Shown in pieces: positions 8,094 to 19,581 of a stretch of DNA of 64,000 nucleotides. The first letter of the stretch is position 1, and the number at the start of each line of letters is the position of its first letter. This DNA comes from Salinicoccus albus DSM 19776 (GTDB taxonomy: Bacteria > Bacillota > Bacilli > Staphylococcales > Salinicoccaceae), in the NCBI RefSeq assembly GCF_000385175.1, contig NZ_ARQJ01000028.1:1-64000 (forward strand). Direction: 5' to 3'. The translations under genes were made by a program, and so were the position numbers. The notes under the pieces were generated by a model. That model was not told the DNA's origin and made no database searches. It saw nothing but the letters and a program-made list of their open reading frames with translations.

Positions 8094-8717
8094 ATGTCTC
8101 ATTATTTTATGGGTGATGATACTGAACATGATTACCGGGAAATTGAATTTGGGATGGGCGGGCGCACCTATCGATTTAAAACCGACCGGGGGGTTTTTTC
8201 GCGGGATAAAGTTGATTTCGGTTCCAGTCTGTTGATTGAGACAGTGATTAAAGACAAGGCTGCGTTTCAGGCATCAGGCAATTTTATAGATATGGGCGCT
8301 GGTTACGGCCCGATCGGGATTACCCTGGGTGATATTCTTGATATGAAGCCTGTGATGGTGGAAGTGAATGAAGATGCCGTGGTGATCTGCCGTGAAAATG
8401 CAGAGAAGAACGATGTTGAAGCAGTGGTTATGGCTCGCATGGAATATGATTCATCGGAAACACCTGAAGCAGACCTTTATGTGACCAACCCGCCATTTCG
8501 GGCGGGGAAACCGGTGGTGCTGGATATTATCAAAGATGCCCATCACGTACTCCCGGCCGGCGGCGTATTTTATATGGTCGTTCAGAAAAAGCAGGGTATG
8601 CCCTCATACAAAAAAGCAGTCGCTTCCATCTTTGGAGATGCAGAATCTGTCGGTCATGCTAAGGGTTATCACGTATTAAAAGGAATTAAAAACTGTCAGG
8701 GTAAAAAATTGACTTGA
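8094..8717 (+). CDS. Class I SAM-dependent methyltransferase, RsmC-like
   Basis: 207 residues. The Rossmann methyltransferase core shows FIDMGAGYGPIGITLG (SAM-binding motif I, about 62-77) and the catalytic NPPFRAGK (about 138-145) typical of N2-guanine rRNA methyltransferases. It is the single-domain form found in Firmicutes between rplL and rpoB. Predicted to methylate 16S rRNA guanine; the exact site is not shown here. ATG 8094 is preferred over the adjacent TTG 8091 and follows GGGAG by 7 nt. The rpoB promoter overlaps its stop codon. Confidence 0.85.
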   Translation: MSHYFMGDDTEHDYREIEFGMGGRTYRFKTDRGVFSRDKVDFGSSLLIETVIKDKAAFQASGNFIDMGAGYGPIGITLGDILDMKPVMVEVNEDAVVICRENAEKNDVEAVVMARMEYDSSETPEADLYVTNPPFRAGKPVVLDIIKDAHHVLPAGGVFYMVVQKKQGMPSYKKAVASIFGDAESVGHAKGYHVLKGIKNCQGKKLT

Positions 8718-8742
8718 CAAATTTGTTATGATATAGTTATAG
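8714..8742 (+). promoter_or_regulatory. Sigma-A promoter for rpoB-rpoC
   Basis: TTGACA (8714-8719), which includes the stop of the preceding gene; 17-bp spacer, TTATAG (8737-8742; TATAGA one base on would give 18). It lies 182 bp before rpoB, leaving a long leader. Confidence 0.6.
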
Positions 8743-8816
8743 AATGTAAAAATATAATGTCAATAAGTATGCATTTTTGTAGCCTTATTGAATGGAGTGT
8801 ATTAAATATTGTTAAT

Positions 8817-8857
8817 AAAAGAAAATGGGGTTGGGTATCGATTCCGTTTTCTTTTTG
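8817..8857 (+). terminator. Attenuator-like hairpin in rpoB leader
   Basis: AAAAGAAAATGG (8817-8828) pairs with CCGTTTTCTTTT (8844-8855), one wobble, and runs into a T tract. It lies in the untranslated leader, 67 bp before the start codon, so it would stop part of the transcripts before rpoB. Confidence 0.55.
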
Positions 8858-8923
8858 TCTAATTAACTGTTTAACTGCTTCGGTGAATGTTTTACGTAAT
8901 TTTTAATAGGGGTGAATCTCTCG

Positions 8924-11900
8924 ATGAGTCAACTGATTCAATATGGAAAACACGCTAAACGCAGAAGTTATGCACGTATCGAAGAGAAATTGGATCTGCC
9001 TAACCTGATCGAAATTCAGACAAAGTCCTACGAATGGTTCCTTAAAACGGGGCTGATTGAAATGTTTAAAGACATTTCTCCTGTCGAGGACTTTACCGGC
9101 AACATGTCGCTTGATTTTGTTGATTATAAACTCGGCGAGCCGAAATACGATGAGGATGAAGCCAAGGACCATGATGCAACTTATTCTGCACCGCTGCGTG
9201 TTAAAGTGCGTCTGATCATCAAAGAGACTGGAGAAGTTAAAGAACAGGAAGTGTTTATGGGTGACTTCCCGCTGATGACAGACACTGGTACCTTTATCAT
9301 CAATGGTGCTGAACGTGTAATTGTATCCCAGCTTGTCAGAAGCCCGTCTGTTTATTATTCGGAGAAACTTGACAAGAATGGCAAGACGAATTTTAGTGCT
9401 ACGTTAATTCCAAACCGTGGCGCATGGCTCGAATACGAAATCGATGCAAAAGATATCATATATGTAAGAATTGACCGTACTCGGAAGCTGCCTATGACAG
9501 TGCTGCTACGGGCACTCGGATTTTCTACAGACCAGGAGATGATTGAACTTCTTGGTGACAATGAATATATCAGGAATACACTGGAAAAAGATACGACAGA
9601 AACAGTGGACCAGGCGCTCCTAGAAATCTACGAACGACTTCGCCCAGGCGAACCGCCGACAGTGGAAAACGCAAGGAACCTTCTTTATACAAGGTTCTTT
9701 GATCCGAAGCGTTATGATCTTGCCAATGTTGGCCGCTATAAGATGAACAAAAAACTTCACCTTAAAAACCGTCTCTTCAACCAGGTGCTGGCTGAACCGA
9801 TTGTTGATAAGGAGACAGGAGAAATTGTCGCAGAGACAGGGACGACGGTTGACCGCCGTACGCTTGACGACATCATTGAAGTGCTTGAATCCAACGCAAA
9901 TCTTGAAACTTACCACCTGGAAAATGGGCTGTTGGACGAGCCGGTGGAAGTACAGTCTATAGAAGTGGAAGCACCCAATATGGAAGAGGGTACGACAACT
10001 ATTATTGGGAATGCTTTTCCGGATGTAGAAGTTAAATCCATCACCCCTTCAGATATCATTGCATCCATGAGTTACTTCTTCAACCTGCTCCATGGTGTCG
10101 GTCATACAGATGACATCGACCATTTGGGCAACCGTCGTCTGCGCTCCGTTGGCGAATTGCTGCAGAACCAATTCAGGATTGGTTTATCACGTATGGAACG
10201 CGTGGTCAGAGAACGCATGTCCATCCAGGACACAGATTCGATCACACCGCAGCAACTGATCAATATCAGGCCGGTCATTGCATCTATCAAGGAATTTTTC
10301 GGAAGTTCACAGCTGTCACAGTTCATGGACCAGACAAACCCGCTTGCGGAGCTGACACACAAACGCCGTCTGTCTGCGCTGGGACCGGGTGGTCTGACGC
10401 GCGAGCGGGCTGGCATGGAAGTCCGGGACGTACACTACTCCCACTATGGCCGCATGTGTCCGATCGAGACGCCGGAGGGACCGAACATCGGGCTGATCAA
10501 CTCTCTTTCCAGTTATGCCCGTGTCAATGAGTTCGGGTTCATTGAAACGCCTTACCGCAGGGTGGATCCTGAGACGAATCAGGTGACTGAGCATACCGAC
10601 TACCTGACTTCCGACGAAGAGGATAACTATGTTGTTGCACAGGCAAACGCAGCGCTGGATGAAGATGGTTCGTTTATCAATGAAGAGATTTTATGTCGTT
10701 TCCGCGGCAACAATACCAGTATGCCAAGAGAACGCATGGACTATATAGACGTTTCTCCGAAGCAGGTAGTGTCTGCAGCGACGGCATGTATCCCCTTCCT
10801 GGAAAACGATGACTCCAACCGTGCACTGATGGGAGCGAACATGCAGCGTCAGGCTGTACCTCTCATGATCCCGGAATCCCCGCATGTCGGAACCGGTATG
10901 GAACACGTGGCTGCGCGTGATTCAGGTGCTGCGATAGTATCCCGCTACAAAGGCCGTGTAGAGCATGTGGAAGCAAAAGAAGTTCATGTGAGACGTGTCG
11001 AGGAAGAAAGCGGTAAAGAAATCGAAACCGAAAAAGATATATATAAATTGTCCAAATTCCTACGCTCTAACTCAGGTACTTGCTACAACCAGAAACCAAT
11101 TGTTTCTAAAGGCGATGTCGTTTCTAAAGGCGAGATACTTGCGGACGGTCCGTCAATGGATGATGGTGAAATGGCACTCGGCCGTAACGCAGTCGTTGGC
11201 TTTATGACCTGGGAGGGTTACAACTACGAGGATGCTGTAATCATGAGCGAACGCTTTGTTAAAGAGGACGTTTACACATCAATTCATATAGAGGAATATG
11301 AATCAGAGTCCCGGGACACAAAGCTTGGCCCGGAAGAGATCACACGCGATATTCCGAACGTCTCTGACAACGCGTTGAAGAAGCTGGACGAGCGCGGTAT
11401 TGTTCATATCGGCGCAGAAGTGAAAGACGGGGATATCCTTGTCGGCAAAGTGACACCTAAAGGGGTGACTGAGCTGACTGCTGAAGAGCGTCTGCTTCAT
11501 GCAATCTTCGGTGAAAAAGCAAGGGAAGTGCGTGACACCTCGTTGCGGATTCCGCACGGCGCCGGTGGCATCGTACTTGATGTGAAAGTGTTTAACCGCG
11601 CAGACGGTGATGAGCTGTCCCCGGGTGTCAACCAGCTGGTACGTGTATATATCGTACAGAAGAGAAAGATCAACGAAGGTGACAAAATGTGTGGCCGTCA
11701 CGGGAACAAAGGTGTGATCTCAAGGATCCTTCCTGAAGAAGATATGCCTTATCTGCCGGATGGCACACCGATCGATATGATGCTTAACCCGCTTGGTGTA
11801 CCTTCCCGGATGAACATCGGTCAGGTCCTTGAGCTTCATCTTGGTATGGCGTCGAGAGCAATGAACCTCAAAATGGCAACACCAGTGTTTGATGGTGCGA

Positions 11901-12460
11901 ATGAAGAAGATGTCTGGGGGACTATAGAAGAAGCCGGGCTTGCACATGACGGTAAAACTGTTCTGTATGACGGACGCACAGGCGAACCGTTTGAAAACCG
12001 TATATCAGTCGGTGTAATGTATATGCTGAAACTATCACACATGGTCGACGACAAGCTTCATGCCAGAAGTACCGGCCCTTATTCACTCGTTACGCAACAG
12101 CCGCTCGGCGGTAAAGCCCAGTTTGGCGGACAGCGTTTCGGCGAGATGGAGGTATGGGCGCTTGAGGCTTATGGTGCTGCCTATACCCTTCAGGAAATTC
12201 TAACAGTCAAATCCGACGATACTGTCGGTCGTGTGAAAACATACGAATCGATAGTCAAAGGTGAGAATGTCCCTAAACCTGGTGTGCCAGAGTCATTCCG
12301 CGTATTAATGAAGGAACTTCAAAGCCTTGGTCTTGATGTCAATGTTCTCGATGAGAATAATGAAGAGATTGAGATGAGAGACACTGAAGATGAAGAAGCA
12401 TCCAATCAGGTCAATTTAAATGAGAAATCTGACGCAAACACCGAAGACGTAACTGATTAA
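8924..12460 (+). CDS. rpoB: RNA polymerase beta subunit
   Basis: Catalytic subunit of RNA polymerase; 1178 residues from ATG 8924, close to the staphylococcal length. Collinear beta-subunit domains are present: protrusion and lobe, rifampicin region at about 457-490 ([20 protein letters not shown], then [10 protein letters not shown]), fork loop, [21 protein letters not shown], the active-site segment RHGNKGVIS and the anchor [26 protein letters not shown] near the end. The rifampicin region shows the wild-type residues. ATG 8924 is 9 nt after AGGGGTG; the in-frame GTG at 8912 lies within that Shine-Dalgarno. The acidic tail after about 1140 is variable in the family. Co-transcribed with rpoC. 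Confidence 0.98.
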   Translation: MSQLIQYGKHAKRRSYARIEEKLDLPNLIEIQTKSYEWFLKTGLIEMFKDISPVEDFTGNMSLDFVDYKLGEPKYDEDEAKDHDATYSAPLRVKVRLIIKETGEVKEQEVFMGDFPLMTDTGTFIINGAERVIVSQLVRSPSVYYSEKLDKNGKTNFSATLIPNRGAWLEYEIDAKDIIYVRIDRTRKLPMTVLLRALGFSTDQEMIELLGDNEYIRNTLEKDTTETVDQALLEIYERLRPGEPPTVENARNLLYTRFFDPKRYDLANVGRYKMNKKLHLKNRLFNQVLAEPIVDKETGEIVAETGTTVDRRTLDDIIEVLESNANLETYHLENGLLDEPVEVQSIEVEAPNMEEGTTTIIGNAFPDVEVKSITPSDIIASMSYFFNLLHGVGHTDDIDHLGNRRLRSVGELLQNQFRIGLSRMERVVRERMSIQDTDSITPQQLINIRPVIASIKEFFGSSQLSQFMDQTNPLAELTHKRRLSALGPGGLTRERAGMEVRDVHYSHYGRMCPIETPEGPNIGLINSLSSYARVNEFGFIETPYRRVDPETNQVTEHTDYLTSDEEDNYVVAQANAALDEDGSFINEEILCRFRGNNTSMPRERMDYIDVSPKQVVSAATACIPFLENDDSNRALMGANMQRQAVPLMIPESPHVGTGMEHVAARDSGAAIVSRYKGRVEHVEAKEVHVRRVEEESGKEIETEKDIYKLSKFLRSNSGTCYNQKPIVSKGDVVSKGEILADGPSMDDGEMALGRNAVVGFMTWEGYNYEDAVIMSERFVKEDVYTSIHIEEYESESRDTKLGPEEITRDIPNVSDNALKKLDERGIVHIGAEVKDGDILVGKVTPKGVTELTAEERLLHAIFGEKAREVRDTSLRIPHGAGGIVLDVKVFNRADGDELSPGVNQLVRVYIVQKRKINEGDKMCGRHGNKGVISRILPEEDMPYLPDGTPIDMMLNPLGVPSRMNIGQVLELHLGMASRAMNLKMATPVFDGANEEDVWGTIEEAGLAHDGKTVLYDGRTGEPFENRISVGVMYMLKLSHMVDDKLHARSTGPYSLVTQQPLGGKAQFGGQRFGEMEVWALEAYGAAYTLQEILTVKSDDTVGRVKTYESIVKGENVPKPGVPESFRVLMKELQSLGLDVNVLDENNEEIEMRDTEDEEASNQVNLNEKSDANTEDVTD

Positions 12461-12497
12461 TGACTGGGCTTGATAATACTTTAGGGAGGAAAGCTCA

Positions 12498-15400
12498 TTG
12501 ATAGATGTCAATAGATTCCAATATATGAAAATTGGTTTGGCCTCATCTGAAAAAATTCGTTCATGGTCATTCGGAGAGGTCAAGAAACCAGAAACAATTA
12601 ACTACAGGACATTGAAGCCTGAAAGAGAAGGCTTGTTCTGTGAAAAGATTTTCGGTCCGACCAAGGACTGGGAATGCAGTTGCGGGAAGTATAAACGGGT
12701 CAGATACAAAGGTATGGTCTGCGACCGCTGCGGCGTAGAAGTAACGCGTGCTAAAGTAAGGCGTGAGAGAATGGGGCACATTGAACTGGCTGCCCCGGTT
12801 TCCCACATCTGGTATTTCAAAGGGATTCCCTCCCGCATGGGCCTTCTGTTAGATATGTCACCGCGTTCACTCGAGGAAGTTATCTATTTTGCTTCCTATG
12901 CAGTGATCAAACCGGGTTCAACAGGTCTTGAAACCAAACAGCTGCTGACTGAACGGGAATACCGTGAGTATTACGACAAGCACGGCAATACTTTCTCTGC
13001 AAAAATGGGTGCTGAAGCTATCAGGGATCTTCTGGAAGATGTGAATCTCGAAGAAGAGCTTGCGCATCTCAGGAAAGAATTGGAGACAGCGACGGGACAG
13101 CGTCTGACAAGAGCGATTAAACGTCTGGAAGTTGTTGAATCATTCCGTAGTTCAGGCAACGATCCATCATGGATGATTCTGGATGTACTGCCGATCATCC
13201 CGCCAGAAATCCGTCCGATGGTTCAACTTGACGGGGGACGTTTTGCCACATCTGATTTAAACGACCTTTACCGCCGGGTAATCAACCGTAACAACCGTCT
13301 GAAACGTCTGCTTGATCTTGGTGCGCCAGGCATCATTGTCCAGAACGAGAAACGTATGCTGCAGGAAGCGGTGGATGCATTGATTGATAACGGACGCCGC
13401 GGTCGTCCGGTGACAGGCCCGGGCAACCGTCCGCTTAAATCATTATCCCATATGCTTAAAGGTAAGCAGGGGCGTTTCCGTCAAAACCTTCTCGGCAAGC
13501 GTGTGGACTACTCCGGCCGTTCCGTCATCGTTGTCGGACCGACTCTGAAAATGTATCAGTGCGGTCTACCGAAGGAAATGGCGCTTGAGTTGTTCAAGCC
13601 TTTCGTAATGAAAGAACTGGTTGAACGGGAAATGGCAACGAATATCAAGAATGCCAAAGGCAAAATTGAACGGATGGATGATGAGGTCTGGGATATTCTT
13701 GAAGATGTGATTCAAGAACACCCGGTACTTCTTAACCGTGCACCAACACTTCACCGTCTGGGTATTCAGGCATTCGAAGTGAAACTTGTCGAAGGTCGTG
13801 CGATACGCCTTCACCCGCTCGTGACAACAGCGTACAATGCTGACTTTGATGGGGATCAGATGGCTGTCCACGTGCCGCTTTCCAAAGAAGCACAGGCTGA
13901 AGCACGGATGCTGATGCTTGCTGCCCAGAACATCCTGAACCCGAAAGATGGCAGGCCGGTTGTGACACCATCCCAGGATATGGTGCTCGGAAACTACTAT
14001 CTGACACTTGAAAAAGACAATACCAACCGGGAAGGTCACATTTTCAAAGATCCAAATGAAGTCGTGATGGCCTACCAGAATGGTTATGTTCAGCTGCATA
14101 CACGCATTGGTGTTCACACGAATGCATATGGCGGGGATAAGGTGACTAAGGAAAACGAAGGCAAGATTCTGATGACGACGACCGGAAAAGTTATCTTCAA
14201 CGAAATCATGCCGCCGTCCTTCCCGTACATCAATGAACCCACAAAAGAAAATCTGGAATTCAAAACACCGGATAAATATTTTGTTGAAGCATCAGAATTA
14301 ACTGAGAGAGGCCTGGCAGCTAAATTTGAAGAAACACCGCTTGTTGAACCATTCAACAAGAATTATCTTGGACAGATCATTTCCGAGGTGTTCAATAAGT
14401 TTCATATTACAGAGACTTCCGTAATGCTGGACCTTATGAAGGACCTTGGTTTCAAATATTCATCCAAAGCAGGTATCACAGTCGGTGTCTCCGATATCGT
14501 AGTGCTGCCGGACAAGCAGCAGATTGTTGATGATACTGAAGAAAAAGTCGAAAAGGTTCAAAAACAGTTCACCCGCGGTCTGATCACCGAAGAAGAGCGT
14601 TATGGTGCTGTCATAGACCTTTGGACTAAAGCAAAAGATACAATCCAGGAGCGGTTGATGGAATCACTGAACAGATTGAACCCGATCTTCATGATGAGTG
14701 ATTCTGGCGCCCGTGGTAACGCATCTAACTTTACCCAGCTGGCGGGTATGCGCGGTTTGATGGCCAACCCATCCGGACAGATTATTGAACTGCCGATCAA
14801 GTCGAGTTTCCGTGAAGGTCTGACTGTGCTCGAATACTTCATCTCTACACATGGTGCACGTAAAGGACTTGCCGATACTGCACTGAAGACAGCTGACTCA
14901 GGTTACCTGACCCGCCGTCTTGTAGACGTGGCACAGGATGTTATCGTCCGTGAAGAGGATTGCGGTACGGATAAAGGCCTGCTTGTTTCTGCACTTATGG
15001 AAGGCACAGAAATGATCGAACCGCTGATTGACCGTCTTGAAGGACGTTATTCTAAAGAAACGGTACGGCATCCGGAAACTAAAGAGATCCTTGTAAATTC
15101 AAATGAATTGATAACGATGGATCTTGCGAAAAAAATTGTGGACAGCGGCATCGAGAAAATGTACATCCGTTCGGCATTCACTTGTAACTCGCGTCATGGT
15201 GTATGTGAGCGCTGCTACGGTAAAAACCTTGCAACAGGTGAAAAAGTCGAAGTCGGCGAAGCAGTCGGTACGATCGCTGCACAATCCATCGGTGAACCGG
15301 GCACGCAGCTCACAATGCGTACATTCCACACTGGCGGGGTAGCCGGAAGTGATATTACGCAAGGTCTGCCGCGTATTCAGGAACTGTTCGAAGCCCGTAA

Positions 15401-16121
15401 TCCGAAAGGGCAGTCGATGGTCACGCAAATACGCGGTGAAGTCACAGACATTGAGATTGTCAAAGATCGTCAGCAGGAAATTAAAATTAAAGGTGAGCAG
15501 GAAACCAAAACTTATACAGCACCGGCCACTGCCAGACTCATTGTCGATATTGGTGATGAAGTTGTGCCGGGACAGCAGCTGACTGAAGGTTCCATTGAAC
15601 CGAAAGAACTGCTCACAATTGCCGGTTTGAACCGCACACAGGAATATCTGCTAAAAGAGGTCCAGAAAGTTTACCGCATGCAGGGTGTTGAAATTGACGA
15701 CAAGCACGTCGAAGTTATGGTAAGACAAATGCTGAGAAAAGTAAGGATCATCGACGCAGGAGACACTTCTCTTCTGCCTGGATCACTTGTCGACCTTCAT
15801 GCATTTACGGATGCCAATAAGGCAATATTCCAGAAACGTAAACGTCCGGCCACAGCTAAACCTGTATTGCTGGGTATTACGAAAGCTTCACTTGAAACTG
15901 AAAGCTTCCTTTCTGCAGCAAGCTTCCAGGAAACAACAAGAGTGCTTACTGACGCTGCAATCAAAGGAAAACGCGATGAACTTCTCGGACTCAAGGAGAA
16001 CGTTATCATCGGCAAGTTGATTCCTGCAGGCACAGGTATTGCAAAATATCGTGATGTAGAAGTCGAAACTGAACCAAAACCAGTCGAAACCGTGCCGGAA
16101 GAAACGCTCGTTGAAGACTGA
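12498..16121 (+). CDS. rpoC: RNA polymerase beta' subunit
   Basis: Largest catalytic subunit, 1207 residues. It shows the N-terminal zinc ribbon ([20 protein letters not shown], about 60-80), the catalytic [12 protein letters not shown] with three aspartates binding Mg (about 450), the bridge helix/trigger-loop region ([19 protein letters not shown]), and a second zinc site ([13 protein letters not shown]). The start is TTG 12498 after GGGAGGAAAG, giving [16 protein letters not shown] as in staphylococci; TTG starts for rpoC are common in this group. 37 bp separate it from rpoB. No L7Ae-like gene follows it. Confidence 0.98.
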   Translation: MIDVNRFQYMKIGLASSEKIRSWSFGEVKKPETINYRTLKPEREGLFCEKIFGPTKDWECSCGKYKRVRYKGMVCDRCGVEVTRAKVRRERMGHIELAAPVSHIWYFKGIPSRMGLLLDMSPRSLEEVIYFASYAVIKPGSTGLETKQLLTEREYREYYDKHGNTFSAKMGAEAIRDLLEDVNLEEELAHLRKELETATGQRLTRAIKRLEVVESFRSSGNDPSWMILDVLPIIPPEIRPMVQLDGGRFATSDLNDLYRRVINRNNRLKRLLDLGAPGIIVQNEKRMLQEAVDALIDNGRRGRPVTGPGNRPLKSLSHMLKGKQGRFRQNLLGKRVDYSGRSVIVVGPTLKMYQCGLPKEMALELFKPFVMKELVEREMATNIKNAKGKIERMDDEVWDILEDVIQEHPVLLNRAPTLHRLGIQAFEVKLVEGRAIRLHPLVTTAYNADFDGDQMAVHVPLSKEAQAEARMLMLAAQNILNPKDGRPVVTPSQDMVLGNYYLTLEKDNTNREGHIFKDPNEVVMAYQNGYVQLHTRIGVHTNAYGGDKVTKENEGKILMTTTGKVIFNEIMPPSFPYINEPTKENLEFKTPDKYFVEASELTERGLAAKFEETPLVEPFNKNYLGQIISEVFNKFHITETSVMLDLMKDLGFKYSSKAGITVGVSDIVVLPDKQQIVDDTEEKVEKVQKQFTRGLITEEERYGAVIDLWTKAKDTIQERLMESLNRLNPIFMMSDSGARGNASNFTQLAGMRGLMANPSGQIIELPIKSSFREGLTVLEYFISTHGARKGLADTALKTADSGYLTRRLVDVAQDVIVREEDCGTDKGLLVSALMEGTEMIEPLIDRLEGRYSKETVRHPETKEILVNSNELITMDLAKKIVDSGIEKMYIRSAFTCNSRHGVCERCYGKNLATGEKVEVGEAVGTIAAQSIGEPGTQLTMRTFHTGGVAGSDITQGLPRIQELFEARNPKGQSMVTQIRGEVTDIEIVKDRQQEIKIKGEQETKTYTAPATARLIVDIGDEVVPGQQLTEGSIEPKELLTIAGLNRTQEYLLKEVQKVYRMQGVEIDDKHVEVMVRQMLRKVRIIDAGDTSLLPGSLVDLHAFTDANKAIFQKRKRPATAKPVLLGITKASLETESFLSAASFQETTRVLTDAAIKGKRDELLGLKENVIIGKLIPAGTGIAKYRDVEVETEPKPVETVPEETLVED

Positions 16122-16124
16122 TTT

Positions 16125-16171
16125 AAATGGGAGTGTCCGGACCCGGTGATGCCGGGATCGGACCCCCATTT
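16125..16171 (+). terminator. Long hairpin terminator after rpoC
   Basis: AAATGGG and GTCCG/GACCCGG segments (16125-16145) pair with CCGGGATCGGACCCCCATTT (16152-16171), giving about 19 bp with small bulges. The tail is only moderately T-rich (TCATTTATAAAATTT), so termination may be incomplete. Confidence 0.6.
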
Positions 16172-16186
16172 CATTTATAAAATTTG

Positions 16187-16215
16187 TTGACATCAAACAG
16201 GCATGATGATATTAT
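16187..16215 (+). promoter_or_regulatory. Sigma-A promoter for rpsL-rpsG-fusA
   Basis: TTGACA (16187-16192), exact 17-bp spacer, TATTAT (16210-16215). It sits right after the rpoC terminator and 146 bp before rpsL, so the str genes have their own start with a long leader. Confidence 0.8.
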
Positions 16216-16273
16216 TATTAAGGTTACTCTATGCGGGGCTTTTATGCCTTTATATATAGAGACAAAATGTCGA

Positions 16274-16303
16274 AATGTAAGAATTATTTCTTACACATTT
16301 TTT
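16274..16303 (+). terminator. Attenuator-like hairpin in rpsL leader
   Basis: AATGTAAGAA (16274-16283) pairs with TTCTTACACATT (16288-16299) with a 2-nt bulge, then TTTT. It lies between the promoter and the rpsL start, like the leader structures of rplJ and rpoB in this window. Confidence 0.5.
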
Positions 16304-16361
16304 ATACCCAAAAAATGAACCACCTGGATGTGTGGGATTAAGTTAAGAAAGGAGGATCACA

Positions 16362-16781
16362 ATGCCAACTATTAACCAGCTCGTGAGAAAATCTCGTCAG
16401 TCTAAACATAAAGGTACTGACTCACCGGCATTGAACAGAGGGTTCAACAGTTTGAGGAACCGTGTGACTAACGAAAATGCACCGCAAAAACGTGGTGTGT
16501 GTACACGTGTAGGCACAATGACACCGAAAAAACCGAACTCTGCGCTGCGTAAATATGCCCGTGTGAGACTGTCAAATAATGCTGAAGTGAACGCGTATAT
16601 TCCTGGAATTGGCCACAACCTTCAGGAGCATAGTGTTGTGCTTATCCGTGGAGGACGTGTCAAAGACCTTCCGGGTGTACGTTATCATGTTGTCCGCGGT
16701 GCCCTTGATACCTCAGGTGTTGACGGTCGCAGACAAGGCCGCTCACTTTACGGTACTAAGAAACCTAAGGAAGAAAAATAA
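16362..16781 (+). CDS. rpsL: Ribosomal protein uS12
   Basis: 30S decoding-centre protein; 139 residues. It has [13 protein letters not shown] at the start, [28 protein letters not shown] in two consecutive conserved stretches, and [20 protein letters not shown]. The two lysine-containing loops where streptomycin resistance changes occur ([15 protein letters not shown]) have the usual residues. RBS AAAGGAGGATC precedes ATG 16362. First gene of the str operon. Confidence 0.98.
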   Translation: MPTINQLVRKSRQSKHKGTDSPALNRGFNSLRNRVTNENAPQKRGVCTRVGTMTPKKPNSALRKYARVRLSNNAEVNAYIPGIGHNLQEHSVVLIRGGRVKDLPGVRYHVVRGALDTSGVDGRRQGRSLYGTKKPKEEK

Positions 16782-16838
16782 TTAAACTGTATCAAGATAC
16801 AGATGAAGACAATCTGAAATGGAAGGGAGGCTGACTTA

Positions 16839-17309
16839 ATGCCACGTAAAGGACCAGTTGCCAAAAGAGATGTACTGCCGGATCCGATTCATAACTCAAA
16901 ACTTGTGACTAAACTGATCAACAAAATGATGATTGACGGTAAACGCGGTACTTCCCAGGGAATTTTATATGCAGCATTCAATCTTGTTGAGGAACGTTCC
17001 GGCAGAAATGCCATGGAAGTTTTTGATGAAGCAATCGAAAACATCATGCCTATACTTGAAGTCAAAGCCCGCCGTGTAGGTGGCTCCAACTATCAAGTGC
17101 CGGTAGAGGTACGTGCGGAACGCCGTACAACTCTCGGACTACGCTGGCTTGTGAACTACGCGCGTCTGCGCGGGGAAAAGACAATGGAAGAACGTCTTGC
17201 GAACGAGATTCTTGACGCTGCCAGCAACACAGGCGGTGCAGTGAAGAAGCGTGAGGAGACTCACAAAATGGCTGAAGCAAACAGAGCATTCGCTCACTAC
17301 CGTTGGTAG
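16839..17309 (+). CDS. rpsG: Ribosomal protein uS7
   Basis: 30S head assembly protein that nucleates 16S rRNA folding; 156 residues, usual length. Conserved N-terminus [16 protein letters not shown], central [16 protein letters not shown], and C-terminal [33 protein letters not shown] is upstream of ATG 16839. Lies 57 bp after rpsL in one operon with fusA. Confidence 0.98.
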   Translation: MPRKGPVAKRDVLPDPIHNSKLVTKLINKMMIDGKRGTSQGILYAAFNLVEERSGRNAMEVFDEAIENIMPILEVKARRVGGSNYQVPVEVRAERRTTLGLRWLVNYARLRGEKTMEERLANEILDAASNTGGAVKKREETHKMAEANRAFAHYRW

Positions 17310-17372
17310 AAGGCGGATATTATATACAGCCTTAAAATTTCAACCCATTCTTGGAAGGAGAAAAGAATACCA

Positions 17373-19457
17373 ATGGCAAGAGAATTCTCTTTAGAAAGAA
17401 CTCGTAACATCGGCATCATGGCTCACATCGATGCTGGTAAGACTACGACGACTGAACGTATTCTTTATTACACAGGCCGTATTCATAAACTTGGTGAAAC
17501 TCATGAAGGTGCCTCCCAAATGGACTGGATGGAGCAGGAACAGGAACGTGGTATCACAATCACATCTGCTGCAACAACCGCTCAATGGGATGACCACCGT
17601 GTAAACATTATTGATACGCCGGGGCACGTAGACTTCACAGTTGAGGTTGAACGTTCACTGCGTGTACTTGATGGTGCAGTCACTGTACTCGATGCACAGT
17701 CCGGTGTTGAACCTCAGACTGAAACGGTTTGGAGGCAGGCAACGACTTACGGTGTCCCTCGTATTGTATTTGTCAACAAGATGGATAAGGTCGGCGCTGA
17801 TTTCGACTATGCGGTGAGCACACTCAACGATCGTCTTCAGGCCAACGCCCATCCAATCCAGTACCCGATTGGTGCTGAAGATAATTTCAAAGCGATTATT
17901 GATCTCATAGAAATGAAAGCATTTTACTATAATAATGACATTGGAACTGAGATTGAAGAAATTGAAATTCCTGATGATTACAAAGCGAAAGCTGATGAAC
18001 TCAGGGAAGGCCTTATTGAGGGGCTTGCAGATGTAAACGAAGAGATCATGGAAAAATACCTCGGCGGAGAAGAAATCAACACTGATGAACTGAGGGCGGC
18101 AATCCGTCAGGCGACTTGTGATGTTGAATTCTATCCTGTAATGTGCGGTACAGCATTCAAGAATAAGGGCGTTCAGCTTCTGCTTAACGCAGTCATTGAT
18201 TATTTGCCCTCCCCGCTGGATGTCAAACCGATTGTAGGTCACAAAAAGAATGATGAGGATGCGAAAATCATTGCCAGACCTGATGATTCCGAGCCGTTTT
18301 CAGCGCTTGCATTCAAAGTCATGAGCGATCCGTTCGTCGGTAAGCTTACATTTTTCCGTGTGTACTCCGGGACGCTGGAGTCCGGTTCATATGTCAGGAA
18401 CTCAGCAAAAGACAAACGTGAACGTGTCGGACGTATCCTGCAGATGCATGCCAACTCCCGTCAGGAACTTTCAGCTGTTCATGCCGGAGATATTGCAGCT
18501 GCAGTCGGCCTGAAGGATACAGGCACAGGGGATACACTCTGTGATGAGAAAGGTGAGCATGTAATCCTGGAATCAATGGAATTCCCGGAACCGGTGATTC
18601 ACTTATCTGTTGAACCTAAATCCAAAGCCGACCAGGACAAGATGACATCATCACTTGTCAAACTTCAGGAGGAAGACCCGACTTTCACAGCACGAACTGA
18701 TAATGAAACCGGTCAGGTCATTATCGGGGGCATGGGTGAGCTTCACCTTGACGTTCTCGTTGACCGGATGAAGCGTGAATTTAAAGTCGATTGTAATGTG
18801 GGAGCGCCCATGGTCTCCTACCGTGAAACATTTAAAACAAGCGCATCTGTTCAAGGTAAATTCGCACGTCAGTCCGGCGGTCGCGGCCAGTTTGGAGACG
18901 TACACATTGAATTCACACCAAATGAACAGGGCGGCGGATTCGAATTTAAAGATAATATCGTCGGAGGTGCTGTACCGCGTGAATTCATCCCTTCAGTTGA
19001 AGAGGGGTTGAAAAATTCACTTGAAGGCGGTGTGCTTGCAGGCTATCCATTGGTTGATGTTAAAGCAAGGCTTTTCGATGGCTCATACCACGAAGTCGAT
19101 TCCTCTGAGATGGCGTTTAAAGTTGCAGCATCCATGGCGCTCAAAGAAGCTGCAAAAGTCTGTGATCCAGTGATTTTGGAACCGATGATGAAAGTTGAAA
19201 TCGTCATGCCTGAGGAATATCTCGGCGATATTATGGGTGACGTGACAAGTCGTCGCGGACGTGTTGAGGGTATGGGTGAACGCGGTGGTGCACAGGTGGT
19301 TGATGCCTTCGTTCCACTGTCGGAAATGTTTGGTTATGCAACCAATCTCCGCTCCAATACACAGGGACGCGGCACTTACACTATGGCCTTCGACCATTAT
19401 GAAGAAGTTCCTAAATCAATCTCGGAAGAAATCATCAAGAAAAACACAGGTAGATAA
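17373..19457 (+). CDS. fusA: Elongation factor G
   Basis: GTPase that drives ribosomal translocation; 694 residues. G motifs are [13 protein letters not shown] (P-loop, about 17-29), [11 protein letters not shown] (switch I), DTPGHVDF (G3, about 83) and NKMDK (G4, about 137). Domains II-V follow, with the domain IV loop near [13 protein letters not shown] and the C-terminal segment [33 protein letters not shown] precedes ATG 17373. No fusidic-acid resistance change is claimed, because that would need alignment. Confidence 0.98.
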   Translation: MAREFSLERTRNIGIMAHIDAGKTTTTERILYYTGRIHKLGETHEGASQMDWMEQEQERGITITSAATTAQWDDHRVNIIDTPGHVDFTVEVERSLRVLDGAVTVLDAQSGVEPQTETVWRQATTYGVPRIVFVNKMDKVGADFDYAVSTLNDRLQANAHPIQYPIGAEDNFKAIIDLIEMKAFYYNNDIGTEIEEIEIPDDYKAKADELREGLIEGLADVNEEIMEKYLGGEEINTDELRAAIRQATCDVEFYPVMCGTAFKNKGVQLLLNAVIDYLPSPLDVKPIVGHKKNDEDAKIIARPDDSEPFSALAFKVMSDPFVGKLTFFRVYSGTLESGSYVRNSAKDKRERVGRILQMHANSRQELSAVHAGDIAAAVGLKDTGTGDTLCDEKGEHVILESMEFPEPVIHLSVEPKSKADQDKMTSSLVKLQEEDPTFTARTDNETGQVIIGGMGELHLDVLVDRMKREFKVDCNVGAPMVSYRETFKTSASVQGKFARQSGGRGQFGDVHIEFTPNEQGGGFEFKDNIVGGAVPREFIPSVEEGLKNSLEGGVLAGYPLVDVKARLFDGSYHEVDSSEMAFKVAASMALKEAAKVCDPVILEPMMKVEIVMPEEYLGDIMGDVTSRRGRVEGMGERGGAQVVDAFVPLSEMFGYATNLRSNTQGRGTYTMAFDHYEEVPKSISEEIIKKNTGR

Positions 19458-19508
19458 TCTGTTGCTTGATTTTTAAAACTAAATCAGATATAAGTGATTT
19501 AGAAACAC

Positions 19509-19535
19509 CTCGAGCGGGGAACTCCCGCTCTCGAG
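19509..19535 (+). terminator. Hairpin between fusA and tuf
   Basis: CTCGAGCGGG (19509-19518) pairs with CCCGCTCTCGAG (19524-19535) with a 2-nt bulge. The tail TTTCAATAT is weak, so this may be a partial terminator or a leader structure of tuf. Confidence 0.5.
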
Positions 19536-19581
19536 TTTCAATATAACAAAACAACTTAATTTTAAGGAGAGGTATAACAAA

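Noticed and set aside
13566-14117. 183-residue minus-strand frame inside rpoC (and many similar antisense frames in rpoB, fusA and argS)
   Set aside because: These are shadows of strongly conserved plus-strand genes, lack ribosome-binding sites and have no family features.
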